Origin: Legionella sp. 515359
GTDB lineage: Bacteria; Pseudomonadota; Gammaproteobacteria; Legionellales; Legionellaceae
NCBI GenBank assembly: GCA_025941565.1
Contig: JAPCYN010000035.1
Location: 1-42,463 of the forward strand
DNA: 42,463 nucleotides
Direction: 5' to 3'
The notes under the pieces were generated by a model. It was not told the DNA's origin and made no database searches. It worked only from the letters and a program-made list of their open reading frames with translations. Positions 16,609 through 23,319 of this stretch are shown piece by piece (position 1 is the first letter of the stretch; each line of letters begins with the position of its first letter). A program made the translations under genes and the position numbers.

Positions 16609-17212
16609 GTTGCTCACCTTGTTCCAGAGTTACTAAAACCCTATCTTTATTACTGTTTTCAAATACAAGGCGTTGCTTGCCAAAATCAATTTCTAAAACA
16701 GACCATCCAGCCAGAGTTTCCCCTCTTTCCATTGGGACAGTTTTAAAATCGTAGGTAACACTAGCAACACTGACTTGTTGAATACTGTCTATGCTCAGAA
16801 CTTTAAAAGGCAAAGTAGTAATTGGTAGATATTTAATGGGGTGTTTTTTCTTATCCAGGGTGCTAACGACCTCATGGATGGTATCAAGCTTTTGGGTTAA
16901 CTCAGACCTGCTTTCAAGCACCAGCTGATTCAGTTTATCTTCATCTGTAGATTTCAATTGTTCAATTAATCCTGCCAGTTTATTAAAATCCTGATTGATG
17001 GAACTTAAATCAATTTTTTCTACTGGCTTTTTAATTTCTGTCTGAAGAGTAATGAGTTGAGATTGAATATCGTTTAAACGAGAACTAATGACATCATTGT
17101 CTGTTGTATTGTCATTCAAATGCATTGCTCGAAGGATAAGGCCACCAACAATCGCTACATTAACCAATGCAATAAATACCCATTTACTCACGGATTTATT
17201 TAACGAAATCAT
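16601..17212 (-). CDS. Membrane-anchored coiled-coil protein of the transfer operon
   Basis: This 203-residue product has one N-terminal membrane helix (about residues 10-28, WVFIALVNVAIVGGLILRAM). A long coiled-coil-like stretch follows (about 43-120, heptads of Leu and Ile), then a compact beta-rich C-terminal domain (about 128-200, FKVLSIDSIQQVSVASVTYD). It lies between the PilL-like and PFL_4693-type genes, where other GI-T4SS clusters carry poorly conserved Tfc-type proteins. The four-base overlap with the upstream gene and GGAG before the start show it belongs to the operon. I do not recognise a named family. Confidence 0.8.
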   Translation of the reverse strand: MISLNKSVSKWVFIALVNVAIVGGLILRAMHLNDNTTDNDVISSRLNDIQSQLITLQTEIKKPVEKIDLSSINQDFNKLAGLIEQLKSTDEDKLNQLVLESRSELTQKLDTIHEVVSTLDKKKHPIKYLPITTLPFKVLSIDSIQQVSVASVTYDFKTVPMERGETLAGWSVLEIDFGKQRLVFENSNKDRVLVTLEQGEQHA

Positions 17213-17652
17213 GATTTACTCCTTACTGTTTTAACAACAGATTGATAGCCAGGTTTCAATTTGAAATTCACTTCCCGTAGCAAGGGATTAACAACCAGCA
17301 TAAAGACTTGCTGTCCCGCAAGGACTTCAAGTCCATCTTTAACGCTTAAAGGGCCTAAATTTCTATCGATTTGAGGTAAGGTCTGCAGCATTACTGCCTG
17401 CAAACTTTGGGGTTGCTTTTCTTTTATAGCTAAGGAATAACCAGAGTATTGCAACCACCATTCTATTGCCTGACCAACAGTTTTAACTTCTTGGGGGAAA
17501 TGAATTTGTTGCACTGCCAATAAAGGATTAACTTGAGCAGCTAAAGGTTTATTAGCGACTGTCGCATAACGATTAATCTGAGTAACATCTGCCAGCGCAT
17601 GGGTCGTAAAAGTTAAGATGCTTAGTGAAGTAGCAAGTAACATTTTGAACAT
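17209..17652 (-). CDS. pilL: Short PilL-like protein, first gene of the transfer operon
   Basis: This 147-residue exported protein has a signal peptide (MFKMLLATSLSILTFTTHALA). It then matches the N-terminal domain of ICE PilL (TIGR03748): RYATVANKPLAAQVNPLLA, FPQEVKTVGQAIEWWLQYSGY, then LPQIDRNLGPLSVKDGLEVLAGQ and VVNPLLREVNFKL. Full PilL proteins of type IVb pilus operons are longer; only the recognition module is kept here. I chose 17652 because GGAG lies six bases upstream. It is the first secretion gene after csrT, with a hairpin between them. Confidence 0.87.
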   Translation of the reverse strand: MFKMLLATSLSILTFTTHALADVTQINRYATVANKPLAAQVNPLLAVQQIHFPQEVKTVGQAIEWWLQYSGYSLAIKEKQPQSLQAVMLQTLPQIDRNLGPLSVKDGLEVLAGQQVFMLVVNPLLREVNFKLKPGYQSVVKTVRSKS

Positions 17653-17664
17653 AACAAACTCCAT

Positions 17665-17681
17665 CAGGGCTTCATGCCCTG
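17665..17681 (-). promoter_or_regulatory. GC-rich hairpin in the csrT-pilL spacer
   Basis: CAGGGC and GCCCTG form an exact 6-bp stem around a 5-nt loop, ending just ahead of the GGAG ribosome-binding site of the pilL-like gene. The transcript reads AUGGA at that site, which also fits the ANGGA core recognised by CsrA-family proteins. It may modulate translation of the first transfer gene. No T-tract follows, so a terminator is unlikely. Confidence 0.45.
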
Positions 17682-17690
17682 AGTTGATAA

Positions 17691-17900
17691 TTAATTGGTT
17701 TCTGAAACAATTTCTTGCTGTGTGACAACCTCAGGATTAGCCTTCTTCCTTAAATAAATTTCTTTGCGATCAACATCCACATTTGACGGCGCATGAATCC
17801 CTACCGCAATGTGACCTCTACGAACGTATAAAATTTTGATTTGAATCTGGCCTTTGTCTATGAGGATTTCCTCTCCAACACGGCGGGTAAGTACTAGCAT
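17691..17900 (-). CDS. csrT: CsrA-family RNA-binding regulator (CsrT/LvrC type)
   Basis: This 69-residue protein has the CsrA fold text from its first residue: MLVLTRRVGEEILIDKG, then a beta strand region and HAPSNVDVDRKEIYLR. The conserved Leu4, Arg6/Arg7 and the Arg of VDRKEIY, needed for RNA contact in CsrA, are all present. Such paralogues occur beside lvrA/lvrB in Legionella conjugative elements and have been called LvrC or CsrT. They act after transcription on GGA-bearing mRNA leaders. The gene sits between lvrB (19 bases) and the transfer operon, a good place to gate conjugation. AGGAG is seven bases upstream of the ATG. Confidence 0.93.
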   Translation of the reverse strand: MLVLTRRVGEEILIDKGQIQIKILYVRRGHIAVGIHAPSNVDVDRKEIYLRKKANPEVVTQQEIVSETN

Positions 17901-17917
17901 GGCAACACTCCTGTTTT
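17898..17917 (-). promoter_or_regulatory. csrT translation start with CsrA-like ACAGGA site
   Basis: The region AAAACAGGAGTGTTGCCATG carries the Shine-Dalgarno AGGAG inside ACAGGAGUGU, close to the CsrA consensus RUACARGGAUGU. The lvrB start region is identical in 17 of 20 positions. Binding of CsrT or chromosomal CsrA here would block ribosome access, so autoregulation is a reasonable inference. Confidence 0.45.
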
Positions 17918-17919
17918 GA

Positions 17920-18402
17920 TTAACTATTTAATTTTTTTAACATGGCCTTGAGATGCATCTCAGCGACTTCACGGCTCGCTGGTTTATTGGAATCTTGATT
18001 CATCGGACGAGAAATTCTGCGTCCATGGATTGCTTTACAATCTTCAATGAACTGAGGCAGTGTTGGTGGATACCCTCTCCCCTCACGAAGCATGAGCAGG
18101 GTCTCTTTCAGGATTTGGTTGTCAAAACGCAATAAAGCATCAAACCACTCTTTTTTAGCACCAGCCAACCCACGTTCGTTTTGGAAATTACTCCACCATA
18201 GATGGCCATAAATCGCTCCAAGACGGCTAAACAGGGTATCAATCCGCTTGTCATGAACTTCTGGAGTTACTGAACTGGACGACGTTGCTTGCGTCTGATT
18301 GCCCGGGTTCTTCTTCGTTGAAATCGAAGTCGGTGTCTCCGCATGAGTCCCAGAAAATTTGGATTGGAGATTTTTTTGCATGAGTTGTTGTATGTTTTGC
18401 AT
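17920..18402 (-). CDS. lvrB: LvrB, mobile-element replication/regulation protein
   Basis: This 160-residue product has a low-complexity Ser/Thr/Gln-rich N-terminus (about residues 10-50). A conserved domain follows: RLGAIYGHLWWSNFQNERG, then REGRGYPPTLPQFIEDCKAI. This resembles the replication protein P-like fold of phages (IYG...W..., WPP...EF...C). LvrB accompanies LvrA and the CsrA paralogue in Legionella mobile elements. The start at 18402 has AGGAG seven bases upstream; a frame open to 18441 lacks a site. The first 152 bases overlap the 3' end of lvrA in a different frame. Confidence 0.8.
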   Translation of the reverse strand: MQNIQQLMQKNLQSKFSGTHAETPTSISTKKNPGNQTQATSSSSVTPEVHDKRIDTLFSRLGAIYGHLWWSNFQNERGLAGAKKEWFDALLRFDNQILKETLLMLREGRGYPPTLPQFIEDCKAIHGRRISRPMNQDSNKPASREVAEMHLKAMLKKLNS

Positions 18403-19144
18403 TGCTACGCTCCTGTTTTCTGACAGAGGAAATTTCATCATCCCAGCAGTGTTGGGCTAACCAGTTGGCAGGGTACTTCCATGGAGGAACCCAATCACCT
18501 GCAAATGCTTGCTCATCCCAATTTTTCACTTGTGCAATCAGAGAGCTGATTATTTTGTCCACGAGAAAATCATCAGGATTGATTTGTTTAAACTCCTGCC
18601 ACGCTTTTTGTTTGGATTTTTTGCTTGGGTAATGCGACCAAAATTTTTCAAATTGCGTAAATAAATATAAATAATTATTCTCTTTATGAGGTATGTCGGC
18701 TTTTGCACATTTAGCTATGTCGGCTTTAACTGGTTCAAAGTTCGATTGGCTATTATTATCAAGGACTTCTTGAAATTCAGGACTGATGCCTTGCTGTGAC
18801 GGCTTTGTGACGGCATTTTTCTGGACATAATAATCCCTTGTCGCTAAAAGGCATTTTAAAATTAATTGATGATCTCTGGATTGGAATTTAATAAGACCCG
18901 CTCTTTCAAGACCAGCGATTGCACGGCGTGTTTGTGCACGAGAAAAGCTAACACTTTTGATGCCTTGATGTGGTTCGATATACAGTTGTTCAGCAATTGA
19001 TTGATAGCTTATTCCCCTATCAATTCCCACTATCCCGGTTTTCACATTCATATAAGGCCTAATCCCTCTAAAATAAGCTAATTGCTGAATGTGCGGTAAG
19101 CCACACAATGCAACCATCTCGTTGTCATTAACAGTGAACTCCAT
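18251..19144 (-). CDS. lvrA: LvrA, mobile-element replication-type protein with winged HTH
   Basis: The 297-residue product starts with a helix-turn-helix region (about residues 40-95: RGISYQSIAEQLYIEP, then SRAQTRRAIAGLERAGLIKF). This resembles STY4528-like pathogenicity-island replication proteins. A linker follows, then FEKFWSHYPSKKSKQKAWQEF (about 168-188), a motif seen in replication-initiation and phage O-type proteins, and WVPPWKYPANWLAQHCWDD. It is presumably DNA-binding. It is divergent from the repressor gene across a 198-bp operator region. GGGAG lies upstream of the start. Its last 152 bases also encode the start of LvrB. Confidence 0.85.
   Translation of the reverse strand: MEFTVNDNEMVALCGLPHIQQLAYFRGIRPYMNVKTGIVGIDRGISYQSIAEQLYIEPHQGIKSVSFSRAQTRRAIAGLERAGLIKFQSRDHQLILKCLLATRDYYVQKNAVTKPSQQGISPEFQEVLDNNSQSNFEPVKADIAKCAKADIPHKENNYLYLFTQFEKFWSHYPSKKSKQKAWQEFKQINPDDFLVDKIISSLIAQVKNWDEQAFAGDWVPPWKYPANWLAQHCWDDEISSVRKQERSNAKHTTTHAKKSPIQIFWDSCGDTDFDFNEEEPGQSDASNVVQFSNSRSS
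18400..18419 (-). promoter_or_regulatory. lvrB translation start, near copy of the csrT leader
   Basis: AAAACAGGAGCGTAGCAATG at the lvrB start matches the csrT start region in 17 of 20 bases and has the same ACAGGA core. It lies inside the lvrA coding sequence. The match suggests shared post-transcriptional control of lvrB and csrT by a CsrA-type protein. Confidence 0.45.
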
Positions 19145-19222
19145 TGCTCCCTCTTCTTCCGTTGACTTAATTAATCATCAATTTTGCTGTATGTTATATT
19201 TTGAAAATTAACGACCACGCTA

Positions 19223-19239
19223 ATGCTCTTATTGAGCAT
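19223..19239. promoter_or_regulatory. Repressor operator candidate 1 (ATGCTC-N5-GAGCAT)
   Basis: ATGCTC and GAGCAT form a perfect palindrome with a 5-nt centre (TTATT), in the divergent lvrA/repressor region. A second site of the same CTC-N5-GAG design lies with its centre 19 bp away, about two helical turns. That is typical of cooperative CI-type repressor binding. Confidence 0.65.
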
Positions 19240-19241
19240 AA

Positions 19242-19258
19242 TTACTCAAATCGAGTAA
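19242..19258. promoter_or_regulatory. Repressor operator candidate 2 (TTACTC-N5-GAGTAA)
   Basis: TTACTC and GAGTAA are exact reverse complements around AAATC. With the neighbouring palindrome it defines a consensus WTRCTC-N5-GAGYAW. The pair lies upstream of both divergent genes, so it can regulate lvrA-lvrB-csrT and the repressor itself. Confidence 0.65.
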
Positions 19259-19281
19259 CTATAATTAGAACTTAACACATA

Positions 19282-19309
19282 TTGAGAATGTGTCAATATC
19301 TGGTATCAT
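19282..19309 (+). promoter_or_regulatory. Likely promoter of the repressor gene
   Basis: TTGAGA (19282-19287) and TATCAT (19304-19309) are separated by 16 bp and lie about 35 bp before the repressor start. An ACACAT-N7-ATGTGT dyad (19275-19293) overlaps the -35 box and may be another binding site. The pairing is judged by eye only. Confidence 0.4.
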
Positions 19310-19342
19310 ATTTATTAAGTATTTTTATGGACGTAACATGGA

Positions 19343-20026
19343 ATGAACATCAAAGAGAAAATAGGACAACGAATTAGGCATGAACGAACCACCAAAGGCC
19401 TAACGAGAAAGGCTCTTGCAGAGTTAACAGAGGATTTAAAAGTCTCTCGCATCAACAATTACGAGCGCGGCGAAAGAACCCCTGGCCCCGAAGAAATCAA
19501 ACAACTAGCTAAAGCACTAGAGGTATCTCCATCCTTTTTAATGTGTTTGTCCGACGACAAGCAAGGAAGATTAAATAAAACCCCTGGCTTGGGTGCTCTA
19601 ATTCCAGTGCTGGATTACAAGCAGGCTGTAAATCCTGTGCTATTTATTCAACAAATCAAAGAGGAACACTACTCTGAAAAGGTTGCATTAATCCCAGTAA
19701 GTTCAGGACTGACTGAGCGTATCGGTCCAAATGCCTTTGCGATGGAAGTAAGGGATGACAGTATGACTCCAGAATTCAGAGTGAATGATGTGCTCATCAT
19801 TGATCCTGATACTACTCCAAATCCAGGAGATTTTGTGGTGGCTAAGCTTGATTCTGACAATGAAGTAATTATTCGCAAATATAAGCAGCTTTCTGCTTCT
19901 AAAACTTCTCCAGCATTTGAATTAATTGCGCTTAATGAAGATTGGGCAAGTGTTCGAGTCGATCCCGATACCAGCTGTGAATTAGTTGGGGCGGTTATAA
20001 GCCTAAATAGATTTATTAAATTATGA
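19343..20026 (+). CDS. prpA: CI/LexA-type repressor (XRE HTH plus S24 domain), PrpA/LvrR-like
   Basis: This is a 227-residue phage-type repressor. The N-terminal XRE helix-turn-helix is at about residues 7-65 (TRKALAELTEDLKVSRINNYERGER). The C-terminal S24 peptidase-like domain (about 110-225) has catalytic Ser140 in RDDSMTPEF and Lys168 in GDFVVAKLD. An Ala-Gly cleavage site in the linker is not obvious; LGALIP near residues 83-88 is a candidate region. By analogy with CI it would silence the element until SOS induction. It is divergent from lvrA, as in other Legionella prpA-lvrA-lvrB-lvrC modules. The ribosome-binding site is weak (TGGA), perhaps keeping levels low. Confidence 0.88.
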   Translation: MNIKEKIGQRIRHERTTKGLTRKALAELTEDLKVSRINNYERGERTPGPEEIKQLAKALEVSPSFLMCLSDDKQGRLNKTPGLGALIPVLDYKQAVNPVLFIQQIKEEHYSEKVALIPVSSGLTERIGPNAFAMEVRDDSMTPEFRVNDVLIIDPDTTPNPGDFVVAKLDSDNEVIIRKYKQLSASKTSPAFELIALNEDWASVRVDPDTSCELVGAVISLNRFIKL

Positions 20027-20055
20027 TCTATTTAAGATGAATCCAAGGATACTTG

Positions 20056-20670
20056 ATGAAACCGATCTTGATGAACCTACCTATGCCGATAATAACCCCC
20101 AGGTTATTAATAAGACCCACGCAAGTTAATGATGGTATGGCTGTGAATGCTGCGATTTTAGAATCCTATGAAGAGCTGCATCGATTTATGGATTGGGCTA
20201 AAAAAAAGCCCTCCATAGAGGACTCTGAAGAACAGGCTCGACTTGCTGCAGCCAACTGGATTCTAAAGAGAAATGAAGAACCGTGGCTTCAACTATTTAT
20301 TTATGACAAAACCACGGGAGAATTTATTGGCGGGACCGGATATCATCATATTCTTTGGGAAGTACCCTCTGTTGAGACAGGATATTGGATACGCAGCTCT
20401 CGTGCAAAGGAAGGTTTGATGACCGAAGCGATTAATGCCATTACACAATATGCGTTTAAACAATTAGGCGTAAAACGAATTACCATTACCTGTGACCTTG
20501 ATAATATCAGAAGTCAAATGATTCCAGAGCGGTTGAATTACACTTTAGAAGCAACGCTAAAATCGAATAGAAGAAAACCAATTACAGATGAAAGCAGCGA
20601 TACCCTTGTCTACGCAAAATATGATCTTGATAATCTACCCAATCTAAACGTGAATTGGCCTACAGAATGA
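20056..20670 (+). CDS. GNAT N-acetyltransferase, RimJ/RimL type
   Basis: This is a 204-residue enzyme of the ribosomal-protein-acetyltransferase-like GNAT group. It opens with ITPRLLIRPTQVNDGMAVNAAI, then has the central GEFIGGTGYHHI strand, the acetyl-CoA-loop region GYWIRSSRAKEGLMTEAINAIT and the closing ITCDLDNIRSQMIPERLNY. The usual Gln/Arg-x-x-Gly-x-Gly is replaced by SSRAKEG. CAAGGA is seven bases upstream of the ATG at 20056. It is the first gene of the cargo run and its stop overlaps the next start (ATGA). The substrate is unknown. Confidence 0.88.
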   Translation: MKPILMNLPMPIITPRLLIRPTQVNDGMAVNAAILESYEELHRFMDWAKKKPSIEDSEEQARLAAANWILKRNEEPWLQLFIYDKTTGEFIGGTGYHHILWEVPSVETGYWIRSSRAKEGLMTEAINAITQYAFKQLGVKRITITCDLDNIRSQMIPERLNYTLEATLKSNRRKPITDESSDTLVYAKYDLDNLPNLNVNWPTE

Positions 20671-21200
20671 ACTCTCTCCAATTCAAGAACCTATGCGAAA
20701 ATGACCTGGAGCTTCTCTACACTTGGTTCAAAGAACTAACGATTAACCAATTGTATGCTAGAAACCAAGCTTGGTCTCTTAAAGATATTCAAAAGAAATA
20801 CCTACCCAGAATTTTAGGCCAAGAAAATGTACCCAGCTTTATCATTATCAAAAATGATAAAGCCATAGGATTTATACAATATTATTGCCTGACTGTGTCT
20901 TTACCTGAAGGCATAGAGGGTTATAACAACCCTTTGTTTAGGGAATACACTCCGAATCAACTTGCTGGAATAGATCTTTTTATTGCACAAGCAAAAGATC
21001 GTGGCAAGGGCATAGGAGAATCTATAATAAACAACTTTATCTCAGATTATTTAACTCAGTTCCGGGCTGTTCTCGTTGATCCAAGCAGTAATAATATTCA
21101 CGCCATTCGATGCTATGAAAAAGCGGGGTTTGTAACATCAACGTTCAGCCAAGACCCAGACTATATTGTTATGATTAGAGCTTTAACTTCATTTTCATAA
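20667..21200 (+). CDS. AAC(6')-like aminoglycoside acetyltransferase
   Basis: This is a 177-residue GNAT enzyme close in text to AAC(6')-Ib. Shared features are ENDLELLYTWFKE, then LKDIQKKYLPRILGQENVPS, IGFIQYY, GIDLFIAQAKDRGKGIGESI (acetyl-CoA loop) and VDPSSNNIHAIRCYEKAGF. AAC(6') enzymes acetylate the 6'-amino group of aminoglycosides. Whether this one does so, or acts on another amine, cannot be read from sequence. The start at 20667 overlaps the preceding stop by four bases, indicating coupling; a TTG at 20655 is less likely. Confidence 0.83.
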   Translation: MNSLQFKNLCENDLELLYTWFKELTINQLYARNQAWSLKDIQKKYLPRILGQENVPSFIIIKNDKAIGFIQYYCLTVSLPEGIEGYNNPLFREYTPNQLAGIDLFIAQAKDRGKGIGESIINNFISDYLTQFRAVLVDPSSNNIHAIRCYEKAGFVTSTFSQDPDYIVMIRALTSFS

Positions 21201-21214
21201 GATGCATCGAACTA

Positions 21215-21667
21215 ATGAATGATCAAACCAAAACCATACTAAATGATCTAACAAGTGACATAAACCAGTTATTAGGTTTTCATGAGAGCACCCCTAGAAT
21301 TAATTACGGGCCTTGTGGGGTATTTGCTCAATTATTTTATGAAGCATGGAATAATCGTTTCCCTGAAAAAGTACATATCTGCTTTGTTATGATGCCTTCA
21401 GGTGATGAATGTGATCATGTCGTTATTAGACTACCAACAGGGGAATTATACGATGGTGGTGTAGGTGTTCATTCTGATGATTTCTATACCCCACAATTTA
21501 TCATAGAAGAGATGCTGGAATATGATCATGCCCTATTGGAAAAATGGTCTTATGGTCTTGACCGTACTTACCCAAGATTCTGCCCAGACTTTGATAAAAA
21601 CAAAGTTAAAAAATTGATTGATGATCACCTAGATCGCTTATCCAAGCTATCAATATTGAATTCATAA
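21215..21667 (+). CDS. Predicted Cys-His-Asp (papain/transglutaminase-like) protein
   Basis: The 150-residue product has NYGPCGVFAQLFYEAW (Cys at about residue 34), CDHVVIRLPTGELYDGG (His at about 70, Asp at about 81) and further aromatic-rich sequence. The order Cys, His, Asp with a helix after Cys and a beta strand around His resembles small transglutaminase- or NlpC-like cysteine enzymes, including toxins and peptide-processing proteins. I do not recognise a named family. No signal peptide is present, so it is cytoplasmic. It lies 14 bases after the AAC(6')-like gene, probably in the same operon. Confidence 0.68.
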   Translation: MNDQTKTILNDLTSDINQLLGFHESTPRINYGPCGVFAQLFYEAWNNRFPEKVHICFVMMPSGDECDHVVIRLPTGELYDGGVGVHSDDFYTPQFIIEEMLEYDHALLEKWSYGLDRTYPRFCPDFDKNKVKKLIDDHLDRLSKLSILNS

Positions 21668-21756
21668 AGATGGGTATGGCGAAATGAATTAGGAATCAAC
21701 AGAAAAATAAATTTCTGATGAGAGACTCAACAACTAAACATTTTTCGGAGAACAAC

Positions 21757-22644
21757 ATGCAATCTCTTTGTCCTGCACCACTAAGACCAGGTGACACCAT
21801 AGGATTAGTTACTCCATCAAGCCCCTTAATGCCTGGTGCTATTGAAGCAGGTGTGCAATTTTTAGAGAAAAATGGATTTAAAGTGAAACTTGGAAATCAT
21901 ATTTATGATTCAGATCGATTTCTAGCAGGTAGTGATATAAATCGCGCAAAGGACCTCATGGATTTTTTTAAAGATTCCAAGGTTAATGCGATTATTGCAA
22001 CGCGTGGCGGACAAGGTTCCCAGCGACTATTACCTTTACTTGATTACGATGTAATTCGCTCTCACCCCAAAATATTGGTTGGATTTAGTGATACAACTGC
22101 TTTACAACTCGGTTTGTTGAAAAAAACCAAGCTTGCCACCTACACAGGGTTTACCTTAACCGTTCAGCCCAATACCCTGATTGAACAAACATTAATGGCT
22201 TGTTTATCTGGAAAATCTTATCGAATCACTGAAGGAATAGGCGTTTGTCCAGGAATTGCTAAAGGCCCTATAGTTGGAGGGAATTTAACATTACTCACAA
22301 CGTTAATGGGAACTCCTTTTCAACCTGAATTTGAAGGAAGTATTCTACTGATAGAAGATATTAATATTGAACCTTACAATCTTGATAGAATGTTCTCTCA
22401 ATTGGACTTAGCTGGTGTTTTTAATCAAGTAGCGGGTATTATCATTGGTCAATTTGAAAATTCCACAGGAAAAGACTCAAATTCTCTGGAAGGTACTGTT
22501 GATGACGTAATTAATGAATGGAGCTCTCATTTTAAAGTCCCTTGCATTAAAGACTTTCCTTATGGTCACGGCGCAAAACGATGCGTTCTACCAATTGGGA
22601 AAGAGGTTATATTAGATGCGGGAAAAAGCACTCTTTCCATTTAA
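21757..22644 (+). CDS. LD-carboxypeptidase / MccF-like serine peptidase (S66)
   Basis: This is a 295-residue cytoplasmic peptidase. N-terminal text PLRPGDTIGLVTPSSPL and ATRGGQGSQRLLPLLDYD lead to the nucleophile Ser111 in VGFSDTTAL. The catalytic Glu and His regions are LLIEDINIEPYNLDRM and PYGHGAKRCVLPIG. The family includes LdcA, which trims murein tetrapeptides in recycling, and MccF, which gives immunity to microcin C by cleaving the toxic nucleotide conjugate. Among detoxification genes the MccF role is attractive but unproven. GGAG sits seven bases before the ATG at 21757; a frame open from 21718 has no such site. Confidence 0.88.
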   Translation: MQSLCPAPLRPGDTIGLVTPSSPLMPGAIEAGVQFLEKNGFKVKLGNHIYDSDRFLAGSDINRAKDLMDFFKDSKVNAIIATRGGQGSQRLLPLLDYDVIRSHPKILVGFSDTTALQLGLLKKTKLATYTGFTLTVQPNTLIEQTLMACLSGKSYRITEGIGVCPGIAKGPIVGGNLTLLTTLMGTPFQPEFEGSILLIEDINIEPYNLDRMFSQLDLAGVFNQVAGIIIGQFENSTGKDSNSLEGTVDDVINEWSSHFKVPCIKDFPYGHGAKRCVLPIGKEVILDAGKSTLSI

Positions 22645-22734
22645 TAAGTTCAGGTTAAGGGTCAGGCACCTTCTTGGCTTCCCTAGTACATCAATATGCT
22701 ATCATTAAAAATGACTATTTATTTGAGATGTCAT

Positions 22735-23319
22735 ATGAATTTTAAAATTACCGAACATTATGCAAGAGGCGAAGAAAAACTTATTGCTGGGTTTAATGAA
22801 TTAAATGACGCAAAATTTTTTATGACAAAAAAATCATCTTTAAATGATGTGGAAAGAAAAAAAGTTATTTATAGACTATATGATGACCATGAACTATTAC
22901 ATGAATTAAATAACGAGAACATTTCCATAACCCATGCCAAATACGCAGAGGGTAATGGTGATTTTAATAATGCAGCCCCATTTATTTTCCAAGTCATGAT
23001 AAAAACCCTGGATTCTTTAGAAAGAAAAACAATTGCTCAATTTAATGATAAAAATGATGCAATTCTATTTGTCGCTTGTAAATTCGAGAATGATAATACG
23101 ATGCATGATAATGATTTGCTCTTAATATTTAAGGATAAAATTTCAATTGATACGGTAAACAAAACCATCATTGCAAATCGAAAAAATGAATCTAGTGGAT
23201 CCAGCGGCAACGAGAAAGGATCAACATATAAGCTAAGCCCATTATCAACCAGGCCAACACCTGGCGGTGGCCCTGCCGATTATTGGGTTAAGAATGAGGA
23301 TGAGGATGAGGATGAATAA
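22735..23319 (+). CDS. Hypothetical protein with internal repeat and acidic tail
   Basis: The 194-residue product contains two related halves: LIAGFNELNDAKFFMTKK (about residues 16-33) and TIAQFNDKNDAILFVACKF (about 100-118). Both are followed by an acidic stretch and a beta-rich segment, suggesting an ancient duplication. The C-terminus is low-complexity: a Ser/Gly linker, a PTPGGGPADYW motif and an EDEDEDE tail. No signal peptide or catalytic motif is visible. The start at 22735 is a best guess; in-frame ATGs at 22696 and 22711 exist. Its stop overlaps the next start. Confidence 0.7.
   Translation: MNFKITEHYARGEEKLIAGFNELNDAKFFMTKKSSLNDVERKKVIYRLYDDHELLHELNNENISITHAKYAEGNGDFNNAAPFIFQVMIKTLDSLERKTIAQFNDKNDAILFVACKFENDNTMHDNDLLLIFKDKISIDTVNKTIIANRKNESSGSSGNEKGSTYKLSPLSTRPTPGGGPADYWVKNEDEDEDE

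Noticed and set aside
20037-20130. Short frame beginning MNPRILDETDLDEPTY overlapping the first GNAT gene
   Set aside because: The GNAT frame continues with clear family sequence; this is an out-of-frame shadow.
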